NCBI GenBank assembly: GCA_022841745.1
Contig: JALHQW010000067.1
Span: 1 to 40,572, forward strand
Source of the DNA: Saprospiraceae bacterium
GTDB lineage: Bacteria > Bacteroidota > Bacteroidia > Chitinophagales > Saprospiraceae
Length of the DNA: 40,572 nt
Direction of reading: 5' to 3'
This document shows positions 15,257 through 22,761 of this stretch, one piece after another (the stretch's first letter is position 1; the number at the start of each line of letters is the position of its first letter). A program made the position numbers and the translations under genes. Below the pieces are notes generated by a model, which was not told the origin of the DNA, did not search any database, and worked only from the letters and a program-made list of their open reading frames with translations.

Positions 15257-15351
15257 TTTTTTTTGATTTTGGACTATTTCGATTGCTAAAAACTTGTCTG
15301 AAATTTGCTAACTACCGTGAACCTGACTGCCCACTGCCAACTGACGAACTG

Positions 15352-15888
15352 CTAACTCAAACGCCCCAGCCGTTTCTTCACCAATTCCTCCATTCGGCTC
15401 TTCGCTAGAATGAGTTGGGACTTGGAAGTATTGATGCTGATACCCAGTTCTTCCGCAATTTCCCGGTGCTTGTATCCTTCCACCACGTAGAGGTTGAAGA
15501 CGGTACGGTAGCCGGGCGGCAGTTCATCGAGCAGGCCGAGGATTTCCTCCGATTCGAGGCGCTCCACAATCGTCGGTTCCTCGCCGTGGTCAATGTTCGG
15601 GTTTATTTCCTCGGCATGTTTGAACGGGTTGCCTTTGCGTAGGTGCATCAGGCATTCGTTAATCATGATTCGGCGCACCCAGCCCTCAAAGCTGCCCTCG
15701 AAATTGTACATTTCCAATTTCGTCAAAACCTTGAAAAAACCCTCGACCATCACCTCCTCCGCCTCACTGGTGTCGTGGATATAGCGCCTGCACACCCCCA
15801 GCATCACGGGCGCATGGCGCTCGTAGAGCATTTTTTGTGCCCTTCTATCCTGTCGTTTGCAGGCGGCTATGAGGTCTAGTTCGGTCAA
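15352..15888 (-). CDS. ECF-family RNA polymerase sigma factor
   Basis: 178 residues. Region 2 spans about 10-75: KRQDRRAQKMLYERHAPVML, RRYIHDTSEAEEVMVEGFFKV and FEGWVRRIMINECL. Region 4 spans about 120-170: LLDELPPGYRTVFNLYVVEG, then YKHREIAEELGISINTSKSQ and LILAKSRMEELVKKRLG, which contains the -35-recognition helix-turn-helix. The spacing is that of ECF sigma factors of Bacteroidota. It is followed by the membrane protein described above, likely its regulator, and it diverges from the VOC gene across a 28-bp inverted repeat. It carries its own TAACTTTG -7 element 34 bp upstream. Confidence 0.95.
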   Translation of the reverse strand: MTELDLIAACKRQDRRAQKMLYERHAPVMLGVCRRYIHDTSEAEEVMVEGFFKVLTKLEMYNFEGSFEGWVRRIMINECLMHLRKGNPFKHAEEINPNIDHGEEPTIVERLESEEILGLLDELPPGYRTVFNLYVVEGYKHREIAEELGISINTSKSQLILAKSRMEELVKKRLGRLS

Positions 15889-15900
15889 GCGTTTTTAAGT

Positions 15901-16064
15901 AAAAAGTACAAAGTACAAAGTACAAAGTTAGGGGACTGGGCACTTGCACTTGGCGTTGTTGCTTCAAAGATGCAGGAATGCTCGAATTTGGTGGAAGCAA
16001 ATCCTCGAAACCTTTAAATTCAACCCCGGCACCCCCACTTTGTACTTTGTACTTTGTACTTTTT
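15901..16064. repeat. Perfect 28-bp inverted repeats of AAAGTAC heptamers in a divergent promoter region
   Basis: The left arm 15901-15928 and right arm 16037-16064 are exact reverse complements over 28 bp, each consisting of three to four 7-bp AAAGTAC units. They are separated by 108 bp. The arms lie in front of two divergent genes, the ECF sigma factor and the VOC protein, and each arm is next to or overlaps a -7 promoter element. The arrangement could hold paired operator sites or form a large cruciform. Confidence 0.92.
15923..15930 (-). promoter_or_regulatory. -7 promoter element TAACTTTG for the ECF sigma gene
   Basis: On the minus strand TAACTTTG exactly matches TAnnTTTG and lies 34 bp upstream of the sigma-factor start at 15888. 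It overlaps the left AAAGTAC arm. No exact -33 TTTG at the usual distance was found. Confidence 0.45.
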
Positions 16065-16080
16065 CCTTTTGCTATCTTTG
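16053..16080 (+). promoter_or_regulatory. Promoter of the VOC gene (TATCTTTG)
   Basis: TATCTTTG (16073-16080) exactly matches the Bacteroidota -7 element; a TTTG at 16053-16056, within the right AAAGTAC arm, lies 16 bp upstream, slightly closer than the usual 19-21. The start codon follows 15 bp after the -7 element. Confidence 0.6.
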
Positions 16081-16095
16081 CCAAACTTTTCAGCC

Positions 16096-16494
16096 ATGCG
16101 CATAGAACACCTGGCCATTTGGTCAAAAGACATAGAAGCATTGCGGGCGTTTTACATGAAATACTTCGGCGCAACGTCCAACGACCAATATGTCAATCCT
16201 ACCAAGCAATTCCAATCTTATTTCCTTTCCTTCCCAAAGGGGCAGGTCAGCACTGGCTGCCGATTGGAACTGATGCAAAAGCCCAGTATCCCCGACAACC
16301 TAAACATTGGCGAAGCGACAGGCATCACGCATTTTGCGATGAGCGTCGGAAGCGAATCGGCGGTGAACGAACTGACGGAAAAATTGCGGAGCGACGGCTT
16401 TTCCATCGTTGGGGAACCTCGCTGGACGGGCGACGGTTACTACGAAAGCATGGTACTCGACCCGGAGGGGAATCGGGTGGAGATAGTTGCTTGA
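16096..16494 (+). CDS. VOC-family (glyoxalase/bleomycin-resistance type) protein
   Basis: 132 residues from ATG 16096; an upstream TTG would add residues encoded by the promoter and repeat, so 16096 is preferred. The protein opens with MRIEHLAIWSKDIEALRAFY (His5 as first metal ligand) and has two beta-alpha-beta-beta-beta modules: RLELMQKP at the end of the first (Glu58), GITHFAMSV opening the second, and YYESMVLDPEGNRVEIVA at the end, giving the usual second Glu. This fits a metal-dependent lyase, fosfomycin/bleomycin-type resistance protein or dioxygenase of unknown substrate. The stop codon lies in an ATTG-rich arm that begins the flank of the toxin-antitoxin cassette. Confidence 0.88.
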   Translation: MRIEHLAIWSKDIEALRAFYMKYFGATSNDQYVNPTKQFQSYFLSFPKGQVSTGCRLELMQKPSIPDNLNIGEATGITHFAMSVGSESAVNELTEKLRSDGFSIVGEPRWTGDGYYESMVLDPEGNRVEIVA

Positions 16495-16542
16495 TTGCTT
16501 TTGATTGTTGAATTGTCAAATTGCTTTATTGTTGTTTGGGCA

Positions 16543-16572
16543 TTGCAATTAACGATTTTGCCCTTATCTTTG
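16543..16572 (+). promoter_or_regulatory. Promoter of the toxin-antitoxin operon (TTG-N19-TATCTTTG)
   Basis: TTG at 16543-16545 and TATCTTTG at 16565-16572 are separated by 19 bp, the classical Bacteroidota spacing. The antitoxin ATG is at 16598, 25 bp downstream of the -7 element. Confidence 0.7.
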
Positions 16573-16597
16573 AATCCTTTAAATCATTATAAATCAG

Positions 16598-16828
16598 ATG
16601 ATTATGAATATTGCAATCGAAAAAGAAAAAGATGTTGAAGTTCTGAAAACAGCAATTATCAAAGCTATGGAAGAGCGTCCAGAGCTTTTCAAGAAACTTT
16701 TCAAGGAAGTTTTCTTTGAAAAAAATACTGCGTCTAAAAGCGAAGAAGACCAACAGCTTGAAGCAATAGATGCTATCATTTCGAGAGACTTCAAAAGGTT
16801 TGATAAAGTATTTAAAGCACTCGCTTAA
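16598..16828 (+). CDS. Putative antitoxin of a Doc-type module
   Basis: 76 residues (74 if Met3 at 16604 is used). Mostly helical and charged: IEKEKDVEVLKTAIIKAMEE, then PELFKKLFKEVFFEKNT, ending RDFKRFDKVFKALA. I see no Phd/YefM N-terminal DNA-binding fold. The C-terminal tail with alternating Asp/Arg and Phe is the sort of segment that Phd-type antitoxins lay into the Fic groove of Doc. It overlaps the toxin start by one base (TAATG), which indicates translational coupling. The antitoxin role is inferred from position, size and overlap. Confidence 0.75.
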   Translation: MIMNIAIEKEKDVEVLKTAIIKAMEERPELFKKLFKEVFFEKNTASKSEEDQQLEAIDAIISRDFKRFDKVFKALA

Positions 16829-17328
16829 TGATTCTGCTTTTCAAAAAATCAATAATTGCTATTAATCGAAGAACAATAGCTGAGCATGGTGGCAATTTTG
16901 TCCCGCCAAATAATTTCCTTCACGAGGAGGGACTAGATTACACGGTCGAAGCAATCAATGAGAGTCTCTTTGGTGAACCAATGTACCCAAGCCTTGGCGA
17001 TAAGGCTGCATTTTATATGTATCAAATTATAACTGGCCATGTTTTTCAAGATGGGAACAAGCGGACTGGACTGGAAGCAGCTTTGACTTTCCTTCAACTA
17101 AACAATGCCGACTTGCAAGACTACTTGACTCCAATTGAAGGTGACAACGACTGCCTAATTCCAACTAATGGAGAAAGCTCTGATGAAATTCTGGAAAACT
17201 TCACTCTCGAAATGGCCTCCGGCAAAATCACCCTCGACGAAGCAAGATTGTGGTTCAAAGAGAACGTTGTAGAAAGAGAAATACCTTCAGGCGTTGTAAA
17301 TGGAGAAAACGAGGAGACTACTGATTAA
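16828..17328 (+). CDS. doc: Doc/Fic-family toxin (death on curing)
   Basis: 166 residues. The Doc-type Fic motif is HVFQDGNKRTG at 71-81, matching HxFx(D/N)(A/G)NKR, with His71 as the catalytic base and Lys78-Arg79 in the phosphate-binding part. The upstream helix SLGDKAAFYMYQIITG matches Doc helices. Doc of phage P1 phosphorylates EF-Tu and stalls translation; the same activity is plausible. Compared with P1 Doc (126 residues) this protein has about 40 extra C-terminal residues that are acidic (EREIPSGVVNGENEETTD). The module is cotranscribed with the antitoxin and bracketed by inverted arms, suggesting acquisition as a cassette between the VOC and lysA genes. Confidence 0.9.
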   Translation: MILLFKKSIIAINRRTIAEHGGNFVPPNNFLHEEGLDYTVEAINESLFGEPMYPSLGDKAAFYMYQIITGHVFQDGNKRTGLEAALTFLQLNNADLQDYLTPIEGDNDCLIPTNGESSDEILENFTLEMASGKITLDEARLWFKENVVEREIPSGVVNGENEETTD

Positions 17329-17405
17329 CCACCATTCTTCATTTTCATGAAGTGATTTTCCAACCTCCAATCCCAATAACAATTTAACAATCAAGCAATA
17401 AAACA

Positions 17406-18662
17406 ATGCAATTATCCGACAACCGCTACCACCTTTCCAACGGCGTTGACCCGCTGGCCCTCGTCGAAAAATACGGCACACCGCTGTACGTCTATGACAC
17501 TGCCCATATTGAGCGGCAGTACAAACGGCTGGCTGGGGCCTTTAACGTGCCCAGGCTGCACATCAATTATGCCTGCAAGGCCAATACCAATATCAACATC
17601 CTCAAACAGTTAAAAAACCTAGGTGCTGGCCTCGATGCTGTGTCCATTCAGGAGGTAGAACTGGGCATCATGGCGGGTTTTGCTCCGCAAAGCATCACGT
17701 TCACACCTAACAGCGTCTCGCTAGATGAGATAAAACTGGCGCTGAACTTCGGCGTCCGCATCAATATTGACAATATCTCCATCCTGGAGCAGTTTGGCAT
17801 GGAACACCCAGAGGTGATGGTGGGCATCCGTATCAACCCACATATCATGGCGGGCGGCAACACCAAGATTTCCACGGGGCATATTGACTCAAAGTTCGGC
17901 ATCAGCATCCACCAATTGCCGCATGTGTTTAAGGTCATCGAAACGACGGGCATCAAGATTGACGGGCTGCACATGCACACAGGCAGCGACATCCTCGACG
18001 CCAACGCCTTTCTGCTCGCCGCCGATATTTTGATGAACACGGCCAGCAATTTCAAGTACCTCGAATACATTGATTTTGGCTCCGGATTCAAGGTACCCTA
18101 TAAGGACGACGATATCGAAACCGACATCGAGGAAGTGGGCGAACGTATCTCTGAGCGGTTCAACCAGTTCTGCAAGGAATATGGCCGGGAGTTGACCTTG
18201 GTCTTCGAACCGGGTAAGTTCCTCGTGAGTCAAGCGGGTTACTTCTTCGTGAAAGCGACTGTCGTAAAGCCCACGCCCAGCACCGTTTTCATAGGAGTGG
18301 ACTCTGGCCTGAACCACCTCATTCGGCCCATGATGTACGGCAGCTACCACCGCATTGAAAACATCAGCTACCCACAAGGCAAACCGAGGTTCTATACCGT
18401 GGTCGGCAATATCTGCGAGACAGACACCTTTGGCTCCAACCGCAAGATTGCCAGTGTGGAAGAGGGCGATGTGCTGTGCATGTTCAATGCCGGGGCTTAT
18501 GGGTTCAGCATGGCCAGCAACTACAACTCCCGATTCCGGCCTGCCGAGGTAATGGTGCACGAGGGGAAGGACTACCTCATCCGCAAGCGGGAAACCATGC
18601 AGGACATTTTGCGTAATCAGGTCGAGGTCAAGTTCGAGGAGGCAGTCAGTGCTGGAGAATGA
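17406..18662 (+). CDS. lysA: Diaminopimelate decarboxylase
   Basis: 418 residues. A PLP-dependent fold III enzyme that converts meso-diaminopimelate to lysine in the cytoplasm. The PLP lysine is Lys58 in NYACKANTNINIL; other signatures are LHMHTGSDI (His contacting the cofactor), FGSGFKVPY and LVFEPGKFLV (phosphate-binding GlyArg-type loop and EPG[RK]). The active-site Cys region appears as GNICETDTFGSN, the variant of CESxD. The C-terminal barrel has AGAYGFSMASNYNSRFRPAEV. Start ATG lies at the edge of the right ATTG-rich arm. The next gene, a lipoprotein, follows after 32 bp and may be in the same transcript. Confidence 0.96.
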   Translation: MQLSDNRYHLSNGVDPLALVEKYGTPLYVYDTAHIERQYKRLAGAFNVPRLHINYACKANTNINILKQLKNLGAGLDAVSIQEVELGIMAGFAPQSITFTPNSVSLDEIKLALNFGVRINIDNISILEQFGMEHPEVMVGIRINPHIMAGGNTKISTGHIDSKFGISIHQLPHVFKVIETTGIKIDGLHMHTGSDILDANAFLLAADILMNTASNFKYLEYIDFGSGFKVPYKDDDIETDIEEVGERISERFNQFCKEYGRELTLVFEPGKFLVSQAGYFFVKATVVKPTPSTVFIGVDSGLNHLIRPMMYGSYHRIENISYPQGKPRFYTVVGNICETDTFGSNRKIASVEEGDVLCMFNAGAYGFSMASNYNSRFRPAEVMVHEGKDYLIRKRETMQDILRNQVEVKFEEAVSAGE

Positions 18663-18694
18663 GGCCCGTTTTTTACCAAAATCGTTAAACTACC

Positions 18695-19333
18695 ATGTTC
18701 AAAAGCATTCGAATTATTGCGACTATCCTATTGATTTTCAACCTGCTTGCCTGTAAAAATGAATCGGCAAACGTGACAGGTGAGCCATTGCCTTCAGGCA
18801 CTGAACAAGCTACCAACGTCACAGGTGGCACGGGCAATATCAGCTTTATTTCTAAGGAGAAAATCATCTTGAACGACAACACGGAAATCGTTTTACCAAA
18901 GGAGACCGATACATCCAGCATCGTTTTCTATTTCGTAACGCCAGCCGAAAATGCGGAAGGCCAATCTTCTCTTTCAGAAAACGGCCTGTTCCGCAGCCAA
19001 ATCCTGACGACCGTAACGGCAAAGGCAGGACTGGCAATGGTGTATGCCGAGGGCAATTCTGCTTTGCAGACCGTCACCCAACTGGCAAGGGCCAACTACT
19101 CGGAACTGAACGTCTTCAAGGCCGAAAAAGCGGAGGATACCTTGAAGGAGTTGGTCAAAAAGTTTAAGGCCAGAAAAGTAATGGTCTGCGCTTCGGCACC
19201 CGTGGTGAAGCAGATGATAGGACAGTTGACCGGAAAGCCAGCACCCACCGTGCCAGCAACGGAGAACAACAATATCTATGTCATCATTTCCAACGGCATA
19301 GGCGATGGCGAGGTGAAGATTATCAATTACTGA
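18695..19333 (+). CDS. Lipoprotein with degenerate histidine-phosphatase fold
   Basis: 212 residues. Lipobox LLAC with Cys20, then a linker to about residue 55. From 70 to 212 the order of segments parallels Bacteroidota histidine phosphatases: VFYFVTPAENA (77-87) in place of LVRHAEKA, SLSENGLFRSQILTTV for the Ls.xGxxRA helix, AMVYAEGNSALQTVTQLA for the VysS...RTxQTA block, VMVCASAPVVKQMIGQLTG for the VVGHSNTVP block and IYVIISNG near the end. All catalytic residues of the family are replaced (Arg-His to Thr82-Pro83, second Arg absent, GHS His to Ala166). It is thus likely a catalytically dead, envelope-attached protein. A strong terminator follows. Confidence 0.65.
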   Translation: MFKSIRIIATILLIFNLLACKNESANVTGEPLPSGTEQATNVTGGTGNISFISKEKIILNDNTEIVLPKETDTSSIVFYFVTPAENAEGQSSLSENGLFRSQILTTVTAKAGLAMVYAEGNSALQTVTQLARANYSELNVFKAEKAEDTLKELVKKFKARKVMVCASAPVVKQMIGQLTGKPAPTVPATENNNIYVIISNGIGDGEVKIINY

Positions 19334-19357
19334 TTTTCCAACCCATAAAAACCTCCC

Positions 19358-19397
19358 AAAGCGGTGCGGCTACCTATTGGCCGTACCGCTTTTTTTG
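19358..19397 (+). terminator. Intrinsic terminator after the pseudo-phosphatase lipoprotein
   Basis: AAAGCGGTGCGGC (19358-19370) pairs with GCCGTACCGCTTT (19380-19392) with one G-T wobble and a 9-nt loop, directly followed by TTTT. This is the clearest rho-independent terminator in the window and ends the lysA-lipoprotein unit. Confidence 0.88.
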
Positions 19398-19474
19398 TTG
19401 CTTCGCAATTTCGATGTAACAACTCTCCGCTTACCTTCGTCCCTCGAAAACAGGCCTTCACCAAACACCCGAAT

Positions 19475-21628
19475 ATGACAAGCAAAACAATCTGTCCCTT
19501 CCTTTTTTTCATTTTCACATTTGTTTGCTCCACAATTGGCCAATCCGAATACCTCACTCTTATGGGGAAGGTAGTGGACAAGAAGACCAAGCAGCCCGTT
19601 CCACTTGCCCACGTGGGCATCCCCGAAAAGGGTATCGGCACCACTACGGGCTTCGATGGCGGCTTCGTTTTCAAATTGCCGAAGGCAAACATCAATTCCA
19701 AGCTGACCGTCTCTTGCATGGGCTATGAGACCTACGAAAAATCGGCCAGCAGCTTTCAAAATGGCTCGGTCATTTCCTTGGAGCAGGCCAACAACCAACT
19801 CGCCGAGGTGGTGGTCATGGACAAGGATGCCATCGTGAACATCATCCGTCAGGCAGTGAAGAACATCCCCAAGAACTATCCCAATGAAGCTACGAACACG
19901 CTTGCCTTCTACCGGGAATCGCTCACCGACGACAGCCTTCGGTACCGCTACCTCGCAGAGGGCGTTCTGAAAGTTTACAAACCAACTTACAAAAATGACA
20001 AGGAAGGTCAAGTTGGCCTCGTTCAGGGCCGAAAAATCAACCTGCAAGACCCCTTGGACACCTCGTTTTACTCTGGCCTCAGTTCTGGCCACATGGCGGC
20101 ACACCGCTTTGACTTTGTGAAAAACAGGGAGGACTTCATTGATGAGGCCTATTTCCCCTACTACAAATACTGGATTGAAAGCACCACGACCTACAATGGC
20201 AAGCACGTATGGGTGATCGGTTTTGGGAAAGAGGAAAACCCAACCACCGATGGCAAAACCAAGAAAAAGAAAAAAAGAAGCTTGGCCGATAGGCTTACTG
20301 GCAAGAGAGAAGGCGATGATGGCGCCACTGCTTCTGCCAGGATGAAGGGCCGAATTTTCATCGAAAAAGACTCTTATGCCTTTATCAAAGCCGAATTTGA
20401 AGTCACAAAAGAAGGGCTGCGCAAGGGCAACGACTACCCGCTCTACGTGGGCAGTTGGAAGGCCAACAAATACGTGGTGAACTACCGCAAGCACGAGGGC
20501 AAATGGTATTTTGGGGATGCCCTACGGGAAGGTGTTCGCAGCAATGGCGGCAGGTATGCCAACGAAATCAAGACCACGGAAATCACCGATGAAAAGGGCA
20601 ATCAAATCCCTTATTTGGAGCGGCTGGAGCGGGGCAACGAATTCGTGGAATTGACCGGCAAATACGACGAAGACTTCTGGAAGAACTACAACGTGACGCC
20701 CATGAGCGAGGGCCTCACCGAGAGCATGACCCAGTACAAGAACATGCTAAAGGCGCAAGAGGCTTTCAGCGAGGCAAACCGTTTGGCCATTCAACAGAAG
20801 CGTGATTCCATAGAAGCCGCCGAATTGCAGCGCAGAAAAGAGGAACTGGCCAAGAACGAAGAAATCACCAAGGAGCAGCTCGAAGACGTTGACTATGTGC
20901 CGGAAAGCCTCCGCAAAGTGGACAACGTGAAGAAGAAGTTCAGGAAAACCAAGATGCTTTTCGGCTTGGGCACCCACTTGATTTCTTCGGGTGCCGACCC
21001 CATGACCATCAACTATTTCGATGGAGACGGTGAGCAAATACTATCCTTGACGAACGACATATCCGAACGTGATTTTGAGGTCATCGGGCGCTGGGAGTTC
21101 GACATCGCCTTCCATAAAAACATGTTCGTTCGCTTTGGTTGGGGATTCGATTTTTGGAAAAGCACCTACCGGGAGCGGGGTATTGGCCTCGGTTTCCAGA
21201 CCAATATGACGCCCAAGCGCCGCCCCATACTATTGCGTGGCGTTGCGCAGTACAGCTACCTTCGTTACTATCGGATGGTAGGCAATGCGGAGAACGATTA
21301 TGGTCGTTTCAAGGTAGAAGGCGAGCGGTTCAGGGGCAAGGAAGTGAGGCTGAGCTACGGCAGCCATTTCCACAACCTGAACCTTTCGGGGGAGTTGTCC
21401 ATTGAGTTGAACCGAAGCAGGGAGCTATATTTCAGGGGAACCTATCATTACGCATTTGCGAGCGGACAGGATATTTGGTTCAAGGAGACCAAGCAGCCTT
21501 CGAGGAAGGACCACCGACTGCCCTTGAGCAGTTCGAGGTTGGAAATCACCAGCAACGATGCGCCTTTTAGGGAAAGGATTATGCCGTTGGAGAGCTTGTC
21601 GTTTACAGTGGGTTTGTTGTTTAAGTAA
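19475..21628 (+). CDS. Carboxypeptidase-regulatory-like / DUF5686-type outer-membrane protein
   Basis: 717 residues from ATG 19475; the upstream part of the open frame overlaps the terminator and has no signal peptide, so the internal start is preferred. Signal peptide about 1-22 (ICPFLFFIFTFVCSTIG). A CarbopepD_reg_2 domain spans about 27-110 (LTLMGKVVDKKTKQPVPLAH, FDGGFVFKLP, LTVSCMGYETYEKS). The middle region (AIVNIIRQAVKNIPKNYP, AFYRESLTDDSLRYRYLAEG) is shared with DUF5686-type proteins. A Glu/Lys-rich helical segment at about 420-480 is likely coiled coil. The end is a set of barrel-like strands. Function is unknown; such proteins sit in the outer membrane. A TACCTTCG element at 19432-19439 may be its -7 box. 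Confidence 0.75.
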   Translation: MTSKTICPFLFFIFTFVCSTIGQSEYLTLMGKVVDKKTKQPVPLAHVGIPEKGIGTTTGFDGGFVFKLPKANINSKLTVSCMGYETYEKSASSFQNGSVISLEQANNQLAEVVVMDKDAIVNIIRQAVKNIPKNYPNEATNTLAFYRESLTDDSLRYRYLAEGVLKVYKPTYKNDKEGQVGLVQGRKINLQDPLDTSFYSGLSSGHMAAHRFDFVKNREDFIDEAYFPYYKYWIESTTTYNGKHVWVIGFGKEENPTTDGKTKKKKKRSLADRLTGKREGDDGATASARMKGRIFIEKDSYAFIKAEFEVTKEGLRKGNDYPLYVGSWKANKYVVNYRKHEGKWYFGDALREGVRSNGGRYANEIKTTEITDEKGNQIPYLERLERGNEFVELTGKYDEDFWKNYNVTPMSEGLTESMTQYKNMLKAQEAFSEANRLAIQQKRDSIEAAELQRRKEELAKNEEITKEQLEDVDYVPESLRKVDNVKKKFRKTKMLFGLGTHLISSGADPMTINYFDGDGEQILSLTNDISERDFEVIGRWEFDIAFHKNMFVRFGWGFDFWKSTYRERGIGLGFQTNMTPKRRPILLRGVAQYSYLRYYRMVGNAENDYGRFKVEGERFRGKEVRLSYGSHFHNLNLSGELSIELNRSRELYFRGTYHYAFASGQDIWFKETKQPSRKDHRLPLSSSRLEITSNDAPFRERIMPLESLSFTVGLLFK

Positions 21629-21633
21629 CCCGG

Positions 21634-22692
21634 TCACCACCGAATCAGCGAGGCACCCCACGTAAAGCCACTCCCAAAAGCGGCGATGCAAATCAAATCA
21701 CCTTTCTTCACTTTTCCTGCCTCCCATGCCTCACAAAGCGCAATGGGGATGGTAGCAGCGGTGGTATTGCCAAAGCGTTGGATATTGTTCCAAACCTTTT
21801 CATCGGGCAGCCCAAGTTTCTTCTGGACAAACTGGCTGATGCGCAAATTGGCCTGGTGCGGGATGAAAAGGTCAATATCGGCAGGGGTGAAGCCTTGGTC
21901 ATCCAGCACTTCCTTGATGACTTCGGGGAATTTCGTAACGGCCGTTTTGAACACCAGTTGGCCATCCATGACGGGGAAGGCCATTCCGTCTTCCACCATT
22001 TTTTCCGTTAAAAAAAGACCGCCAAACTCAAGTGATTCATCATAACCGAAATCGGTATTATGGTCGTGGTAGCCACTGTGCGCTCCTGGATTTATCAGCG
22101 CCAGTTGTTCGGCGTGGGTACCATCGGAGTGTAGCTTTGAAGTGAGTATTCCCTGATTCGCATCGTCGGTCGGTTGCAAAATGACAGCCCCTGCCCCATC
22201 ACCGAAAAGCACGGTCACATTGCGGCCACGGGTGCTATAATCAAGGCCCATTGAATGCACCTCAGCACCTACCAATAGGATATTTTTGTACATGCCACTG
22301 CGCACAAACTGGTCGGCCACTGTGAGGCCATAGACAAAGCCAGAGCATTGGTTCCGGATGTCCAAAGCGCCGATTTCTGTATGGGTAATGCCCAATTCCC
22401 TTTGCAGCAGTACACCGCAGCCAGGAAAGAAATAATCGGGGCTAAGGGTGGCGAAGATGATAAAATCCACATCCGCTGGGGTGATGCCGGCACGCTCAAT
22501 GGCAATGCGGGCAGCTTTTGCACCAAGGGATGAAGTTGTTTCCTCATGCCTTTTTGCGTAGCGACGCTCCACGATACCGCTGCGTTCCTGAATCCATTCG
22601 TCGGTGGTTTCCATGTGGCGCATTAGGTCGTGGTTGGTAACGACCTGTTCTGGGACGTAGAAGCCGATTCCGGCGATTTTTGTGCGAGGCAT
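21634..22692 (-). CDS. fabH: 3-oxoacyl-ACP synthase III (KAS III)
   Basis: 352 residues. Condenses acetyl- or acyl-CoA with malonyl-ACP to start fatty-acid synthesis. The catalytic triad is visible: Cys116 in DIRNQCSGFVYG, His279 in FIPHQANLR and Asn309 in QRFGNTTAATIP. The N-terminus (IAGIGFYVPEQVVTNHDL, TTDEWIQERSGIVERRYA) and GDGAGAVIL are classic. It is longer than typical FabH (about 320) owing to an inserted loop of some 25-30 residues around 203-235 (GYDESLEFGGLFLTEKM), seen in a branch of Bacteroidota KAS III proteins that may take longer or different acyl primers. It follows the cysteine desulfurase gene's orientation but ends convergently with the gene upstream. Confidence 0.9.
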   Translation of the reverse strand: MPRTKIAGIGFYVPEQVVTNHDLMRHMETTDEWIQERSGIVERRYAKRHEETTSSLGAKAARIAIERAGITPADVDFIIFATLSPDYFFPGCGVLLQRELGITHTEIGALDIRNQCSGFVYGLTVADQFVRSGMYKNILLVGAEVHSMGLDYSTRGRNVTVLFGDGAGAVILQPTDDANQGILTSKLHSDGTHAEQLALINPGAHSGYHDHNTDFGYDESLEFGGLFLTEKMVEDGMAFPVMDGQLVFKTAVTKFPEVIKEVLDDQGFTPADIDLFIPHQANLRISQFVQKKLGLPDEKVWNNIQRFGNTTAATIPIALCEAWEAGKVKKGDLICIAAFGSGFTWGASLIRW

Positions 22693-22761
22693 AGCTAAGT
22701 ATTGAGTTTAGTTTCCCTACGGGAATGACAAAAAAGTTTCGAGCCGCCGTTGCTTTGCGAA

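Larger units (their letters stand above)
16487..17405. repeat. Imperfect inverted ATTG-rich arms flanking the toxin-antitoxin module
   Basis: The left arm (16487-16540) and right arm (17371-17405, reverse complement) share the pattern ATTGCTT, GATTGTT, AAATTGT, ATTG, TTGGG in the same order, with small insertions. The left arm contains the stop codon of the VOC gene and the right arm abuts the lysA ATG at 17406. The two genes of the Doc module lie entirely between them. This looks like a toxin-antitoxin module inserted into, or carried with, one of the locus-specific inverted-arm elements. Confidence 0.6.

Noticed and set aside
16487-16540. ATTG-rich arm considered as one end of an insertion sequence
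   Set aside because: No transposase lies between the arms and no target-site duplication is visible; recorded as arms of an inverted element instead.
19370-20494. A 374-residue minus-strand open frame opposite the gene at 19475
   Set aside because: No signal peptide or domain, and the plus-strand gene has a signal peptide and a carboxypeptidase-regulatory domain.
22713-22725. TTCCC-TAC-GGGAA palindrome upstream of fabH
   Set aside because: Only 5 bp of stem; resembles widespread short REP-like words but is too small to support a call.
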